Shown: positions 1 to 8,384 of the stretch, piece by piece
Layout: each line of letters opens with the position of its first letter
How positions within the stretch are numbered: position 1 is the stretch's first letter
Source: Bacteroidales bacterium
GTDB taxonomy: Bacteria > Bacteroidota > Bacteroidia > Bacteroidales > UBA932
Direction: 5' to 3'
Assembly: GCA_017428245.1 (NCBI GenBank)
Contig: JAFRRF010000034.1
Span: 124,001-188,000 of the forward strand
Length of the DNA stretch: 64,000 nt
Made by a program: the position numbers and the translations under genes
The notes under the pieces: generated by a model
What the model was told of the DNA's origin: nothing
Databases searched by the model: none
What the model saw: only the letters and a program-made list of their open reading frames with translations

Positions 1-386
1 TTGTAATACTCGATTGCCTGGCCCAGGCTGATGCCCCAGGTTCCGGTAATCACGCCCGTCTCGTCGGAGACATAGTACTCCTTGTCGCACATCCAGCTCC
101 AACGGTCCTTTTCATAGAGCAGTTTGTCAAAATAATCGTAGATTTCGTAATCGTAGGGCTTGATTCCCGCGTTGCGGCCCCTGACCTCGTCGCGCCAATA
201 ATAATAGACATCCATATACTGGTCCCGGAAAAAGACTTTCGCCTCATAATCGGGATCCGCATCAATCTTGTTCTTCTCTTCTTCCTGCGGATCCGCCGGG
301 CAGGCCTGCAGAACGAACAACAGCGGAAGCAGCGCCGCGAACAGCAGCCAGCGGGATGTTTTTTTCGCTTTCATTTTCCGTGTCAT
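1..386 (-). CDS. S41-type peptidase lipoprotein, N-terminal part (cut by window edge)
   Basis: About 128 N-terminal codons are present and the C-terminus lies outside the window. The protein starts with a basic n-region, a hydrophobic stretch and a lipobox (VLQAC, Cys about residue 29), so it should be a lipoprotein. After an acidic linker comes a segment with YYYWRDEV and YFDKLLYEKDRWSWM. This resembles the N-terminal region of Bacteroidetes S41 (C-terminal processing) proteases, where a tyrosine/tryptophan-rich helix precedes the PDZ domain. The catalytic domain is not visible, so the family is inferred. The start is the ATG at 386; an in-frame ATG at 374 is also possible. A TAnnTTTG element at 407-400 precedes it. 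Confidence 0.6.
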   Translation of the reverse strand, partial: MTRKMKAKKTSRWLLFAALLPLLFVLQACPADPQEEEKNKIDADPDYEAKVFFRDQYMDVYYYWRDEVRGRNAGIKPYDYEIYDYFDKLLYEKDRWSWMCDKEYYVSDETGVITGTWGISLGQAIEYY

Positions 387-391
387 TTTAG

Positions 392-407
392 TATCTTTGC
401 AAAGATA
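392..407. promoter_or_regulatory. Perfectly palindromic divergent promoter (two back-to-back -7 elements)
   Basis: The 16-bp perfect palindrome TATCTTTGCAAAGATA carries a Bacteroidetes -7 element (TAnnTTTG) on each strand, 392-399 forward and 407-400 reverse. The forward copy lies 20 bp before the symporter ATG (419) and the reverse copy 14 bp before the lipoprotein ATG (386). Promoter identity rests on motif and position only. Confidence 0.7.
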
Positions 408-418
408 ACGTTTTTTCC

Positions 419-1807
419 ATGAATTCTGTCGCGACCCTCATTGAAAAGATATCGTCTGCCGTATGGGGCTGGCCGATGATCATCCTCCTGCTTGGAACCC
501 ACCTATTTATGACCTTCCGACTGCGGTTTCCGCAGTTGAAGGTGGGAAAAGCCATCCGTCTGTCACTGACAAAAGACAAAGACGCACACGGCGACGTGAG
601 CCAGTTCGGCGCATTGGCCACCGCCCTGGCGGCTACCATCGGCACCGGCAACATCGTCGGCGTAGCCACGGCCGTGGCCCTCGGCGGCCCCGGCGCCGTG
701 CTCTGGTGCTGGATCACGGGTGTCTTCGGCATGGCCACCAAGTACTCAGAAGGGTTGCTGGCCGTCAAATACCGTGTCCAGACGAAAGAGGGAAAGATGC
801 TCGGCGGGCCGATGTTTGCCCTGGAACGCGGCCTCAACGCCAAATGGCTGGCCGTCCTTTTCGCCGTATTCACGGCCCTGGCCGCCTTCGGCATCGGAAA
901 CACGGTGCAGGCCAATTCCATCTCAATGCTGCTCAATGAAACCTATGGCATATCGCAGACACTGGTGGGCGCCATCCTCGCCGCACTGGTGCTGCTGGTG
1001 ATCGTATTCGGTGTGAAAGGTATCGCGCGCGTCTGTTCGGCCCTCGTCCCGTTCATGGCCATCTTCTATGTCCTGGGTTGCCTGGTCATACTCGGAATGA
1101 ACTGGCCCTATCTGGGCGAAAGCATCCGGCTTATCTGCCGCTCGGCCTTCACAGCCCGCGCCGCAGGCAGCGGATTCATCGGAACGACCGTAATGATGGC
1201 CTGCCGCTTCGGTATCGCCCGCGGCCTGTTCTCCAACGAGTCGGGCCTGGGTTCCGCGCCCATCGTGGCCGCTGCCGCCCAGACCCGCAACCCGGTGCGC
1301 CAGGCGCTGGTCTCCTCGACCGGCACCTTCTGGGACACGGTGGTGGTGTGCGCCATCACCGGACTCGTGCTGGTGAGCAGTATCGTAGCCCATCCCGACA
1401 TCGACAGTTCGCAGGGTGCCGCCCTGACGAAGGCCGCCTTCGAGAAACTCCCCTACATCGGACCGCTGATCCTCTCAGTGGGCATCGTCACCTTCGCCTT
1501 CTCCACCATCCTGGGCTGGTCGTACTATGGGGAACGCGCCATCGAGTATCTGGCAGGCCGACACGAACGGGCCCGCAAAGTGATGATCGGAATTTACCGG
1601 ACCCTGTTCATCGCCGCCGTCTTCATCGGCTCCGTGATGGGACTGGCCGTGGTCTGGAATCTGGCCGACATCGCCAATGCGCTGATGGCCATCCCCAACC
1701 TGATCGCCATCCTGCTGCTCAGCGGGGTAATCGTGCGTGAGACGCGGTATTATCTGTGGAACGACCAGCTGGACGAAGACAGCGGCGAGATTCCTCCTAC
1801 TTTATAG
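419..1807 (+). CDS. Sodium:amino acid (alanine/glycine) symporter, AGCS family
   Basis: A 462-residue integral membrane protein predicted to import alanine or glycine with sodium across the inner membrane. It has the AGCS hallmarks: GTGNIVGVATA near residue 76, and RGLFSNESGLGSAP followed by a QTRNP segment near residue 270, with about ten hydrophobic helices. Length matches the family (about 450-500). It starts 20 bp after a -7 element and ends tail-to-tail with the FtsB-like gene, overlapping it by 11 bp. Exact substrate cannot be told from sequence. Confidence 0.9.
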   Translation: MNSVATLIEKISSAVWGWPMIILLLGTHLFMTFRLRFPQLKVGKAIRLSLTKDKDAHGDVSQFGALATALAATIGTGNIVGVATAVALGGPGAVLWCWITGVFGMATKYSEGLLAVKYRVQTKEGKMLGGPMFALERGLNAKWLAVLFAVFTALAAFGIGNTVQANSISMLLNETYGISQTLVGAILAALVLLVIVFGVKGIARVCSALVPFMAIFYVLGCLVILGMNWPYLGESIRLICRSAFTARAAGSGFIGTTVMMACRFGIARGLFSNESGLGSAPIVAAAAQTRNPVRQALVSSTGTFWDTVVVCAITGLVLVSSIVAHPDIDSSQGAALTKAAFEKLPYIGPLILSVGIVTFAFSTILGWSYYGERAIEYLAGRHERARKVMIGIYRTLFIAAVFIGSVMGLAVVWNLADIANALMAIPNLIAILLLSGVIVRETRYYLWNDQLDEDSGEIPPTL

Positions 1808-2147
1808 ACGGGGCTCCGCCCTGTTCGATGACGTAGACATCTTCACCGTCCTGGTGATAGAAGTATTCCTCCCGGGCGAATTTCTCGAGGGAATCCCGCT
1901 CCGAACGGAGCTGGTCGAGTTTGCGGTCCATCTTGGAGATTTCCTTCTGGTAGAACTCGATCTGCCGGCGCTGGTTGCGGAGGGTGATGCGCGAACGGAT
2001 CATCCGGCCGACATTGTTGGTATCGATAAAACAGATCCATACCAGGAAAATGAAACCGACCAGGAAGTACTTGTTCAAAAGTACTTTCCCGACACGGTGC
2101 TGTTTCCATTCCCGGTACTTTTCCCCGATTTTCGTGAAGATGGACAT
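1797..2147 (-). CDS. FtsB/DivIC-like septum formation initiator
   Basis: A 116-residue single-pass protein: short basic cytoplasmic N-terminus, one membrane helix (about residues 27-42, LVGFIFLVWICFID), then a coiled coil (about 55-95) and a short conserved tail with FAREEYFYHQDGEDVYVI. This is the FtsB/DivIC architecture, which bridges FtsL and FtsQ in the divisome. The reading frame stays open far upstream, but the ATG at 2147 gives the natural length and lies 18 bp after a -7 element (2172-2165). Its promoter is shared back-to-back with the CPBP protease gene. Confidence 0.85.
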   Translation of the reverse strand: MSIFTKIGEKYREWKQHRVGKVLLNKYFLVGFIFLVWICFIDTNNVGRMIRSRITLRNQRRQIEFYQKEISKMDRKLDQLRSERDSLEKFAREEYFYHQDGEDVYVIEQGGAPSIK

Positions 2148-2164
2148 GGCGGCGGATGTTTTCA

Positions 2165-2185
2165 CAAAAATAATGATTATTTTTG
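2165..2185. promoter_or_regulatory. Inverted-repeat divergent promoter between ftsB-like and CPBP genes
   Basis: An inverted repeat with 10-bp arms and a one-base centre carries TATTTTTG on both strands (2178-2185 forward, 2172-2165 reverse). The forward element ends only 5 bp before the ATG at 2190, so the CPBP transcript may be leaderless. Motif-based call. Confidence 0.65.
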
Positions 2186-2189
2186 ACGA

Positions 2190-3014
2190 ATGATTCAACA
2201 ATACAAATATTGCAAGCCCGGGGTGGGCGCTTCGTGGCTGCTGGTCGCCCTGGTTTTCGTCGGAAGTCTGGTGGGAGGTATGTTGACGTTTGCCTGGCAG
2301 ACCGTTCCGCAATCGCTCACCTATCTGATTATGATGTGTTTCCCGCTGGCGGCCTGCTGGTGGATGGGGGCGCAGGCCCAGCTGCGCGGCGAGCCGGCGC
2401 TCCGGATCGATGCACCGCATTTCGGAAAGCTGGGCGCCTTCGGCGTCCTGGCGCTGGCGGCCGTCGCCATGCTGTCCCTGTCGGTCGTCATCGAACCGAC
2501 CACGTCGTTCATTCCGATGCCCGATTCCATCAAGGCCATCTTTGAGAAAGCCTTCGTCGAATCCGCCCTGTGGGACATGATCGTCTCGACCTGCATCCTG
2601 GCGCCGCTGCTCGAAGAGCTGCTCTGCCGCGGCATCATGCTGCGCGGCATGCTGGCCCGCAGAAAGGCCCCGTGGAAGGCCATTGTCTGGTCGGCCCTGA
2701 TCTTCGCCGTGATGCATATGAATCCCTGGCAGTCCATCCCTGCCTTCCTCATCGGGCTGCTGCTGGGCTGGGTCTATTACCGCACCCACTCGCTGTGGGC
2801 CACCATTTTCCTGCACTGCCTCAACAATTCCATTTCGACGGTCATTTCACGCGTCTGGGCCGACCTGCCCATCGATGCCGGGCTGAAGGATGTGCTGCCG
2901 GAAACCACTTATTGGATCGTCTATGTAGCCGCAGCCCTGCTGCTGGCCATCACCCTTGTCATCTTAAATGAAAAAACTGTATCCCCTCAAGTTCAAGCCC
3001 CAGTGGATGCCTAA
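2190..3014 (+). CDS. CPBP family intramembrane glutamic endopeptidase (Abi)
   Basis: A 274-residue polytopic membrane protein of the CPBP/Abi (Rce1-like) family, which cleaves membrane-associated proteins. The three family motifs are present: EELLCRG (EExxxR, about residue 142), FAVMH (FxxxH, about 172) and HCLNN (HxxxN, about 210). Partners of bacterial members are mostly unknown. The ATG at 2190 follows the -7 element by 5 bp. The 3' end overlaps the manA start by 47 bp, so the two genes are probably co-transcribed. Confidence 0.88.
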   Translation: MIQQYKYCKPGVGASWLLVALVFVGSLVGGMLTFAWQTVPQSLTYLIMMCFPLAACWWMGAQAQLRGEPALRIDAPHFGKLGAFGVLALAAVAMLSLSVVIEPTTSFIPMPDSIKAIFEKAFVESALWDMIVSTCILAPLLEELLCRGIMLRGMLARRKAPWKAIVWSALIFAVMHMNPWQSIPAFLIGLLLGWVYYRTHSLWATIFLHCLNNSISTVISRVWADLPIDAGLKDVLPETTYWIVYVAAALLLAITLVILNEKTVSPQVQAPVDA

Positions 3015-3933
3015 GGCCTGGGGCGGAGAATCCTGGGACTTGTGCGGCTTCGAGGAAGAGGCTTCCGTCGTCTCGGAAGGATTCCTTGCCGAAAACGATC
3101 TGCCCGACATTCTGGAAACCTATCTCGGCGACCTGGTGGGTGACGAGATATTCGAATGGAACAATCTCTACTTTCCTTTGCTGATCAAGCGGCTATACGT
3201 GGAGGATCGTCTTTCCGTCCAAGTTCATCCCGACGATACGGTTGCGGCCGAACGGTACGAACTGTACGGCAAGACGGAGTTCTGGTACGTCACCGAAGCT
3301 GGGCCGGACGCCCGCATCTGGATGGGATTCAAGGAAGACACCGACGCCGGCACCCTGTACCGCGCCTGCAAGGACGGTACGGCTCCCGCGTTGCTCAACG
3401 TCTATACGCCCCGGCCGGGCGACTGTTTCTTCATTCCGCCCGGAACCGTCCATGCGGCGGGCGGCGGACTGAAGATCACCGAGATACAGGAAGCCTCCGA
3501 CTTTACGTTCCGCCTCTACGACTGGGGGCGCGAATTCAATCCCGCCACCCGCCGGGAAATCCATCTCGACGATGCGCTCGACAGCATCGATTATCGGAAA
3601 TACGACGAGGCGGCCAACGCCTGTTCCTGTCCCGACGGCGTGAAAGTCCTGGTCGACGACCCGCATTTCGTTCTTACCAGCATGCGGCTGAAGACTCCGG
3701 CGAAAGTGCCGATGGATTCATTCAAGAGTTGTGTGGTCCTGTGCTGTACGGAAGGATCCGCTTCAGTCGAGGCGGGCGGCGCGCGCTACGGCCTCGCCGC
3801 CGGCGAGTGCATGCTCCTTCCCGCTTCACTCGACGACGTGATGCTGGTACCCGCCCCCGACGGCGTCCATCTCCTGCAGGTCCATCTGCCACAGCCCCCG
3901 AAAGAAGACGTCTACGACGGTCCGGAGCCGTAA
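2968..3933 (+). CDS. manA: Mannose-6-phosphate isomerase, class I
   Basis: A 321-residue zinc enzyme interconverting mannose-6-phosphate and fructose-6-phosphate in the cytoplasm, feeding GDP-mannose for glycans or mannose catabolism. Family signatures are visible: QVHPDD (about residue 90, zinc ligands Gln and His), TEFWYV with the ligand Glu (about 105), GTVHA (about 160) and an ITEIQEASDFTFRLYDWGR block. The length equals that of the short bacterial type I enzymes. It overlaps the CPBP gene by 47 bp and is followed by a strong hairpin. Confidence 0.93.
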   Translation: MKKLYPLKFKPQWMPKAWGGESWDLCGFEEEASVVSEGFLAENDLPDILETYLGDLVGDEIFEWNNLYFPLLIKRLYVEDRLSVQVHPDDTVAAERYELYGKTEFWYVTEAGPDARIWMGFKEDTDAGTLYRACKDGTAPALLNVYTPRPGDCFFIPPGTVHAAGGGLKITEIQEASDFTFRLYDWGREFNPATRREIHLDDALDSIDYRKYDEAANACSCPDGVKVLVDDPHFVLTSMRLKTPAKVPMDSFKSCVVLCCTEGSASVEAGGARYGLAAGECMLLPASLDDVMLVPAPDGVHLLQVHLPQPPKEDVYDGPEP

Positions 3934-3990
3934 GATTTTTGCGCGCCCAAAAGCGTGGCGGACATACGCTTGATGTTCAATGTTTTAACG

Positions 3991-4024
3991 AAAATCGCTT
4001 GCGTAAAAATACGCAAGCGATTTT
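3991..4024. terminator. Bidirectional intrinsic terminator between manA and the OmpA-like gene
   Basis: A perfect 15-bp stem (3991-4005 with 4010-4024) closes on an AAAA loop. The core is TCGCTTGCGT / ACGCAAGCGA flanked by A4 and T4, so it can terminate both converging genes. Confidence 0.85.
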
Positions 4025-4062
4025 ATATAATTCGTTGTAAGCCAACTATGTAGCTGCCACGG

Positions 4063-5394
4063 CTATTTCTTGACGAATTCGACGCGGCGGTTCTTGGCGC
4101 GACCTTCGTCGGTGCCGTTGTCGGCGATGGGCTCGTGAGCGCCTTTGCCGACGGCGGTCAGGCGGGAGGCATCGATGCCGTTGTCCACGAGAGCCGCTAC
4201 GATCGCTTCGGCGCGTTTCTGGCTGAGCGGATCGTTGACCTTGTCAGAGCCCGTGTTGTCGCAATGGCCCTGGACCTCGAACTTGATCGACGGATCGTCG
4301 GCCATCATCTTCGTGATGCGGTTGATTTCACCCGAGGATTCCGGCTTGAGGGTGGCCTTGCCGGTGTCGAAGGTGATGGCGTAGGTTACGATCTTGCCGT
4401 CGGAGACCAGGCGGTCGTAAAGCGGCACGGCACCTTTCGCGATACGGACGTTGCGCCAGAAATACAGCCGTTCATAATCGTATTCACCCGTGAACTGCAC
4501 GAACCGGGGCGCCTTGGCGTTGGGAATGTTGGCGACCCGCTGCTCGTCGAAATAGATTTTGAAGGCGCGCTTGTTGAAAGAAATGGCAATGTGGTGCCAG
4601 GCATTCCGCTGGAGATTCTTGATCTCATACTGGCCTTCCCGGATATCGCCGTTGGGGGCCGTCCACTCATAGTAAAAGTTCTGATTGGGCGCGTTGTCAT
4701 AGCCCGTCGCATCGATATGCATATACAGCGACATTTCGTCCGGGTTGCGCCATATGCGATGGATCTCCTCTTCACAACCCAGATAGATGGCATAACCGTT
4801 CAGACCCAGGCCGTCACCATTGTTGACTTCCTTGGTAAAGAACCCTTCTTCCCAGAGATAGATATCGAACTCCACGGTGCATTCGTCGGTCAGGTAAACC
4901 TTCCCGTCCTGATAGAGCGGCGTAATCGTGGCGTCTTGCGTGTTGATCACTTTCTGCCCATCGAAATCGACGATTTCCGCCGCACCGCTGAACGCATCCC
5001 ACATGGACGGGAATTCGCCGAGCTGTTCGTTTTCCATCGTGTCTTCAAAGATGATTTCATCGCCGGCGACGAAATCATAATTGTTCCACTTCATCTGGGC
5101 ACCTTTCTTCACTTCTTTCTGCTCGGAAACGGTTTCTTCCTCAGGATCTTCCTGAACCGTCTGCCAGTTCTCGCCGTCGTTATTCTGGTTCTGCTGATTC
5201 AGCCGTTCCTGTTTCCTTTCCTTCCGGGCCTTGCTGTCGAGGGCATTGTTGATGCCCTGTTCGATCTTGTTGCCGACTTTGTACTCCACAGCGTTCTTCG
5301 CCCGGTTCTTCAGGCGGTTGAGAACGTTGCTTTGCGCGGAGGCTCCGCTGCAGACCAGCAGAAGAGCCGTCATCAGTAAAACAATCTTTTTCAT
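4063..5394 (-). CDS. OmpA family protein with laminin-G-like middle domain
   Basis: A 443-residue exported protein. Residues 1-20 form a signal peptide ending in GASA. Residues about 25-100 are charged and Asn/Gln-rich. About 110-320 looks like a concanavalin/laminin-G-type beta sandwich (IFEDTMENEQLG, AWHHIAISFNKRAFKIYFD). About 335-443 is an OmpA C-terminal peptidoglycan-binding domain (ITFDTGKATLKPES, QGHCDNTGSD, EGRAKNRRVEF). It probably tethers an outer-membrane or periplasmic module to the cell wall. There is no N-terminal beta barrel. It is transcribed alone, with manA's terminator shared at its 3' end. Confidence 0.85.
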   Translation of the reverse strand: MKKIVLLMTALLLVCSGASAQSNVLNRLKNRAKNAVEYKVGNKIEQGINNALDSKARKERKQERLNQQNQNNDGENWQTVQEDPEEETVSEQKEVKKGAQMKWNNYDFVAGDEIIFEDTMENEQLGEFPSMWDAFSGAAEIVDFDGQKVINTQDATITPLYQDGKVYLTDECTVEFDIYLWEEGFFTKEVNNGDGLGLNGYAIYLGCEEEIHRIWRNPDEMSLYMHIDATGYDNAPNQNFYYEWTAPNGDIREGQYEIKNLQRNAWHHIAISFNKRAFKIYFDEQRVANIPNAKAPRFVQFTGEYDYERLYFWRNVRIAKGAVPLYDRLVSDGKIVTYAITFDTGKATLKPESSGEINRITKMMADDPSIKFEVQGHCDNTGSDKVNDPLSQKRAEAIVAALVDNGIDASRLTAVGKGAHEPIADNGTDEGRAKNRRVEFVKK

Positions 5395-5460
5395 ATCGGA
5401 AAAATTTGATTTGCAAAGTACTACATAAACTATGCAAATCTAACCATTTTTAATTAAAAA
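5395..5460. promoter_or_regulatory. AT-rich spacer with small inverted repeat upstream of the OmpA-like gene
   Basis: This gap separates cca from the OmpA-like gene (both minus strand). It holds a 7-bp inverted repeat (ATTTGCA at 5410-5416, TGCAAAT at 5434-5440). A degenerate -7 element with one spacer base (TACTTTG on the minus strand, 5421-5415) sits 21 bp before the ATG. Whether the repeat is an operator is unknown. Confidence 0.3.
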
Positions 5461-6870
5461 TCAAACACATCGCGATTGAAGCCCCAGCTCGGCGGCTTTC
5501 TGTTCCATCAGGGCGCAGGCGGCTTCGAATTCGTTGGGGATGACACCGTCGAGGATGGCCTCTTTGACGGCTTCCTTGATGATGCCGATCTCACGACAGG
5601 GCGGAATGTGGTATTTTTCCATAATCAGCTCGCCGGTGACGGGGTTCTTGAAGTTGCGCACGGCGTCTTTGGCCTCTACCTCGACGAGTTTCTCCTTTAC
5701 GTGGTCGTACTGCTGCCTGTATCGCTCGACTTTCTGCTCGTTGGCCGAGGTAATGTCGGCCTTGCACAGGAGCATCAGGTCGTCGATGTCGTCTCCGGCG
5801 TCGAAAAGCAGGCGGCGGACCGCCGAATCGGTCACCTCATCGGTTACCAGTGCGATGGGACGCATATGGAGCAGCACCAGTTTCTGGACGTATTTCATAT
5901 CGTCGGTCTGCGACATCTTAAGCCGGGAAAATACTCCTTTGACCATCTTGGAACCCACGTACTCGTGCCCACGGAACGTCCAGCCCGTTTCCGGATCCCA
6001 GTGCTTGGTAGAGGCCTTTCCGATATCGTGGAGCAGAGCCGCCCAACGTAGCCAGACATTGTCACTTGCGGCGGCAACATTGTCGAGCACCTGCAGGGAA
6101 TGGCGGAAATTGTCCTTGTGTCCACGCCCGTCGACCGTCTCCACGCCCTTGAGACTGGCCACGGCAGGAAGGACGAAAGGAAGCAGGCCGCACTCATCGA
6201 GCAGGCGGATGCCGACCGATGGCTTCGGCGTGCGCATAATCTTCATCAATTCGTCTGCAATGCGTTCGGCCGAGAGAATCTCCATCCGTTCCTTGTTGCG
6301 GCGGATCGAGTCGACGGATTCAGGCACGATCGTGAAACCCAGCTGCGTGGCAAAACGCACGGCGCGCAGCATCCGCAACGGATCGTCGCTATAGGTCGTG
6401 TCGGGATCGAGCGGGGTACGGATCAGGCCGTCGTTCAGGTCCCGGATGCCGCCGAAAGGATCGACCAGGCTGCCGTAATCATCTCTCTGGAGACTGAATG
6501 CCATCGCATTGATGGTAAAATCACGGCGCTGCTGGTCCTCTTCGAGCGTACCGTCTTCGACGATGGGTTTGCGGGAATCAGAACGGTAGGATTCGCGGCG
6601 GGCGCCGACGAATTCCACTTCCAGGTTGCGATAGCGAAGCATCGCCGTCCCGAAACGCTTGAAGACCGACACCTTGGCGTGAATCTTTTCCGCCACGGCT
6701 TCGGCCAGGGCGATGCCGCTGCCTTCAACCACGATGTCCACGTCGTTGCAGGGACGCTGCAGGAAGAAGTCGCGCACATAGCCCCCGATGACGAAAGCCC
6801 GCACGCCCTGCTCCCGCGCCACCTGCGACACGATGTCGAATATCTTACCGTTCAATGCCTCCGCAAACAT
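5461..6870 (-). CDS. cca: CCA tRNA nucleotidyltransferase with HD domain
   Basis: A 469-residue enzyme that adds or repairs the 3'-CCA end of tRNAs. The N-terminal head domain (about 1-150) has the class II motif GGYVRD followed by DVDIVV (catalytic carboxylates) and the RRDFTINAMA motif. The neck domain follows (DDPLRMLRAVRFATQLGF). The C-terminal half carries an HD phosphohydrolase domain (RHSLQVLDN, LLHDIGKAST). The fusion is usual in Bacteroidetes. The ATG at 6870 lies 4 bp after a -7 element (6882-6875), so the transcript is probably leaderless. Confidence 0.93.
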   Translation of the reverse strand: MFAEALNGKIFDIVSQVAREQGVRAFVIGGYVRDFFLQRPCNDVDIVVEGSGIALAEAVAEKIHAKVSVFKRFGTAMLRYRNLEVEFVGARRESYRSDSRKPIVEDGTLEEDQQRRDFTINAMAFSLQRDDYGSLVDPFGGIRDLNDGLIRTPLDPDTTYSDDPLRMLRAVRFATQLGFTIVPESVDSIRRNKERMEILSAERIADELMKIMRTPKPSVGIRLLDECGLLPFVLPAVASLKGVETVDGRGHKDNFRHSLQVLDNVAAASDNVWLRWAALLHDIGKASTKHWDPETGWTFRGHEYVGSKMVKGVFSRLKMSQTDDMKYVQKLVLLHMRPIALVTDEVTDSAVRRLLFDAGDDIDDLMLLCKADITSANEQKVERYRQQYDHVKEKLVEVEAKDAVRNFKNPVTGELIMEKYHIPPCREIGIIKEAVKEAILDGVIPNEFEAACALMEQKAAELGLQSRCV

Positions 6871-6874
6871 GGCA

Positions 6875-6910
6875 CAAAGATAATAAATAACGCATTTATT
6901 CGTATCTTTG
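6875..6910. promoter_or_regulatory. Divergent promoters of cca and holA
   Basis: TATCTTTG occurs on the minus strand at 6882-6875 (for cca, ATG at 6870) and on the plus strand at 6903-6910 (for holA, ATG at 6918). Both lie 4 to 7 bp from the start codons, leaving almost no 5' untranslated region. Confidence 0.7.
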
Positions 6911-6917
6911 TGGAGTT

Positions 6918-7976
6918 ATGGCCAAGGCGACGACAGACACGGTTCAGGAGTACAAGGCGCTGCGCGGGGAAATCCTCAGCGGCGACATCAAGCCGTTTTA
7001 TCTGCTGTTCGGCAAGGAGCACTATTATATCGACGAACTCTGCAAATTGCTGATGGAACATGCCGTCCCGCCCGAAGAGCGGGATTTTGGCCAGATCGTC
7101 TATTTCGGGGCGGATGTCACGGCCAATCAGGTCGTAAGCACCGCCCGACAGTTCCCGATGATGATCGCCCGGCAGATCGTCGTGGTCAAAGAGGCGCAGA
7201 TGATGAAAAAGGTGGAAGACATCGGCGTCTATTTCGAAGGTATCCAGCCCACCACCGTGCTGGTGATCTGTTACAAGACCAACAACGACCCGACCAAGAG
7301 CGGCAAGAACATCGACAAGCGCTCCACTTTCTATAAACAGGCAAAGAAACTGGGTGTCGCTTTCGAGTCGAATCCCATCCCGGACTACCGCATCGGACGC
7401 TGGATTGACAGCTACCTTTCCGAAGCCGGATTGAGCATTGCGCCCGACGCCTCGGCGCTGCTGGCCGAATCGGCCGGCACCGACCTGCAGAAAATCACCC
7501 TGGCCATCGACAAACTCCGCAAGATCCTGCCGGAAGACCGGCGGCGCATCACGGCGAAGGACATTGAGGATAATGTGGGAATGAGCCGGGACTACTCGGT
7601 ATTCGAACTCACGAAAGCGCTTTCGATGAAAGATGCGGACAAAGCCTTCCGCATCGCCCGTTTTTTCGGTGATTCCCCGAAACGGTTCCCGATCCAGATG
7701 ACGATGGCCGCGCTCTCCGGGCACTTTATCCGGCTGCTGCGCTACCACGCCTTGCTCCAGCGCGGTGACGAGCGCGGTGAGATCCTCTCCCAACTGGGCA
7801 TCAATCCTTATTTCGCCGGCGAATACGACACGGCCCTGCGCAACTATCCGGTCAAAAAGACGATGCGCGCCATTGCCCTTCTCAAGGAATACGACCGCCG
7901 TTCCAAATCGAACACCCGCGGGGAAGCCTCCGACGGAGACCTCCTCAAAGAACTTATCGCCAAACTTTTAGCCTGA
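6918..7976 (+). CDS. holA: DNA polymerase III subunit delta
   Basis: A 352-residue delta subunit of the clamp loader, which opens the beta ring during replication. Recognisable features are the N-terminal PFYLLFGKE(H)YYIDEL block with a degenerate nucleotide-binding fold, the alpha-helical lid and collar (ITAKDIEDNVGMSRDYSVFEL) and a family-typical length. The 3' end overlaps the minus-strand HsdR_N gene by 9 bp. The ATG at 6918 is 7 bp after a -7 element. Confidence 0.9.
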   Translation: MAKATTDTVQEYKALRGEILSGDIKPFYLLFGKEHYYIDELCKLLMEHAVPPEERDFGQIVYFGADVTANQVVSTARQFPMMIARQIVVVKEAQMMKKVEDIGVYFEGIQPTTVLVICYKTNNDPTKSGKNIDKRSTFYKQAKKLGVAFESNPIPDYRIGRWIDSYLSEAGLSIAPDASALLAESAGTDLQKITLAIDKLRKILPEDRRRITAKDIEDNVGMSRDYSVFELTKALSMKDADKAFRIARFFGDSPKRFPIQMTMAALSGHFIRLLRYHALLQRGDERGEILSQLGINPYFAGEYDTALRNYPVKKTMRAIALLKEYDRRSKSNTRGEASDGDLLKELIAKLLA

Positions 7977-8384
7977 AACTTCGGGTAACAGGGACTCAGG
8001 CAGTACATCCAGGGTGGCGTAACCGTCTTCCCCATCCTTGCGCCGCAGCAGATGCGTGACCGTGCCGTTGGTTACCATCACATAGTTGACCTTGAGCACG
8101 CGTGTGTAACGCACCACCTGGTCGATAACCTCCGCATCAAGCTTTACGCCGGGCGCCTTGCATTCCACCAGCAGGTGCGGACGAAGCTGCCGGTCAAAAG
8201 CCAGGATGTCCGCCCGGTACCGGCGCCGGTTGTACACGAAACCGTATTCGCTCTCCATCAGGCCCGTCGGAAAACCCTGGACATCGCACAACCAGGCAAT
8301 GACCGCCTGGCGCACTTCCTCCTCCGGCGTACGGGCCACCCATTTCCGCCGCAGCGGATCATAAATCACATCGGAACCGGTCAT
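7968..8384 (-). CDS. Stand-alone HsdR N-terminal (type I restriction) domain protein
   Basis: A 138-residue protein made only of the PD-(D/E)xK-like fold seen at the N-terminus of HsdR. The RADILAFD and LLVECKAP segments supply the D...ExK catalytic pattern (about residues 57-77). No helicase or methylase genes are nearby, so it is not a restriction system. It is a conserved Bacteroidetes gene of unclear role, often near holA. The ATG at 8384 forms a 4-bp ATGA overlap with the upstream gene's stop, giving this start; the frame also stays open upstream but that reading has no support. Confidence 0.82.
   Translation of the reverse strand: MTGSDVIYDPLRRKWVARTPEEEVRQAVIAWLCDVQGFPTGLMESEYGFVYNRRRYRADILAFDRQLRPHLLVECKAPGVKLDAEVIDQVVRYTRVLKVNYVMVTNGTVTHLLRRKDGEDGYATLDVLPESLLPEVSG

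Noticed and set aside
4135-5379. 414-codon open frame antisense to the OmpA-like gene
   Set aside because: Composition shadow of a GC-rich gene. The sense frame has a signal peptide and an OmpA domain; the antisense product has no recognisable motif.
7968-8384. Type I restriction system
   Set aside because: Only the HsdR N-terminal domain is present; no helicase, HsdM or HsdS gene follows.
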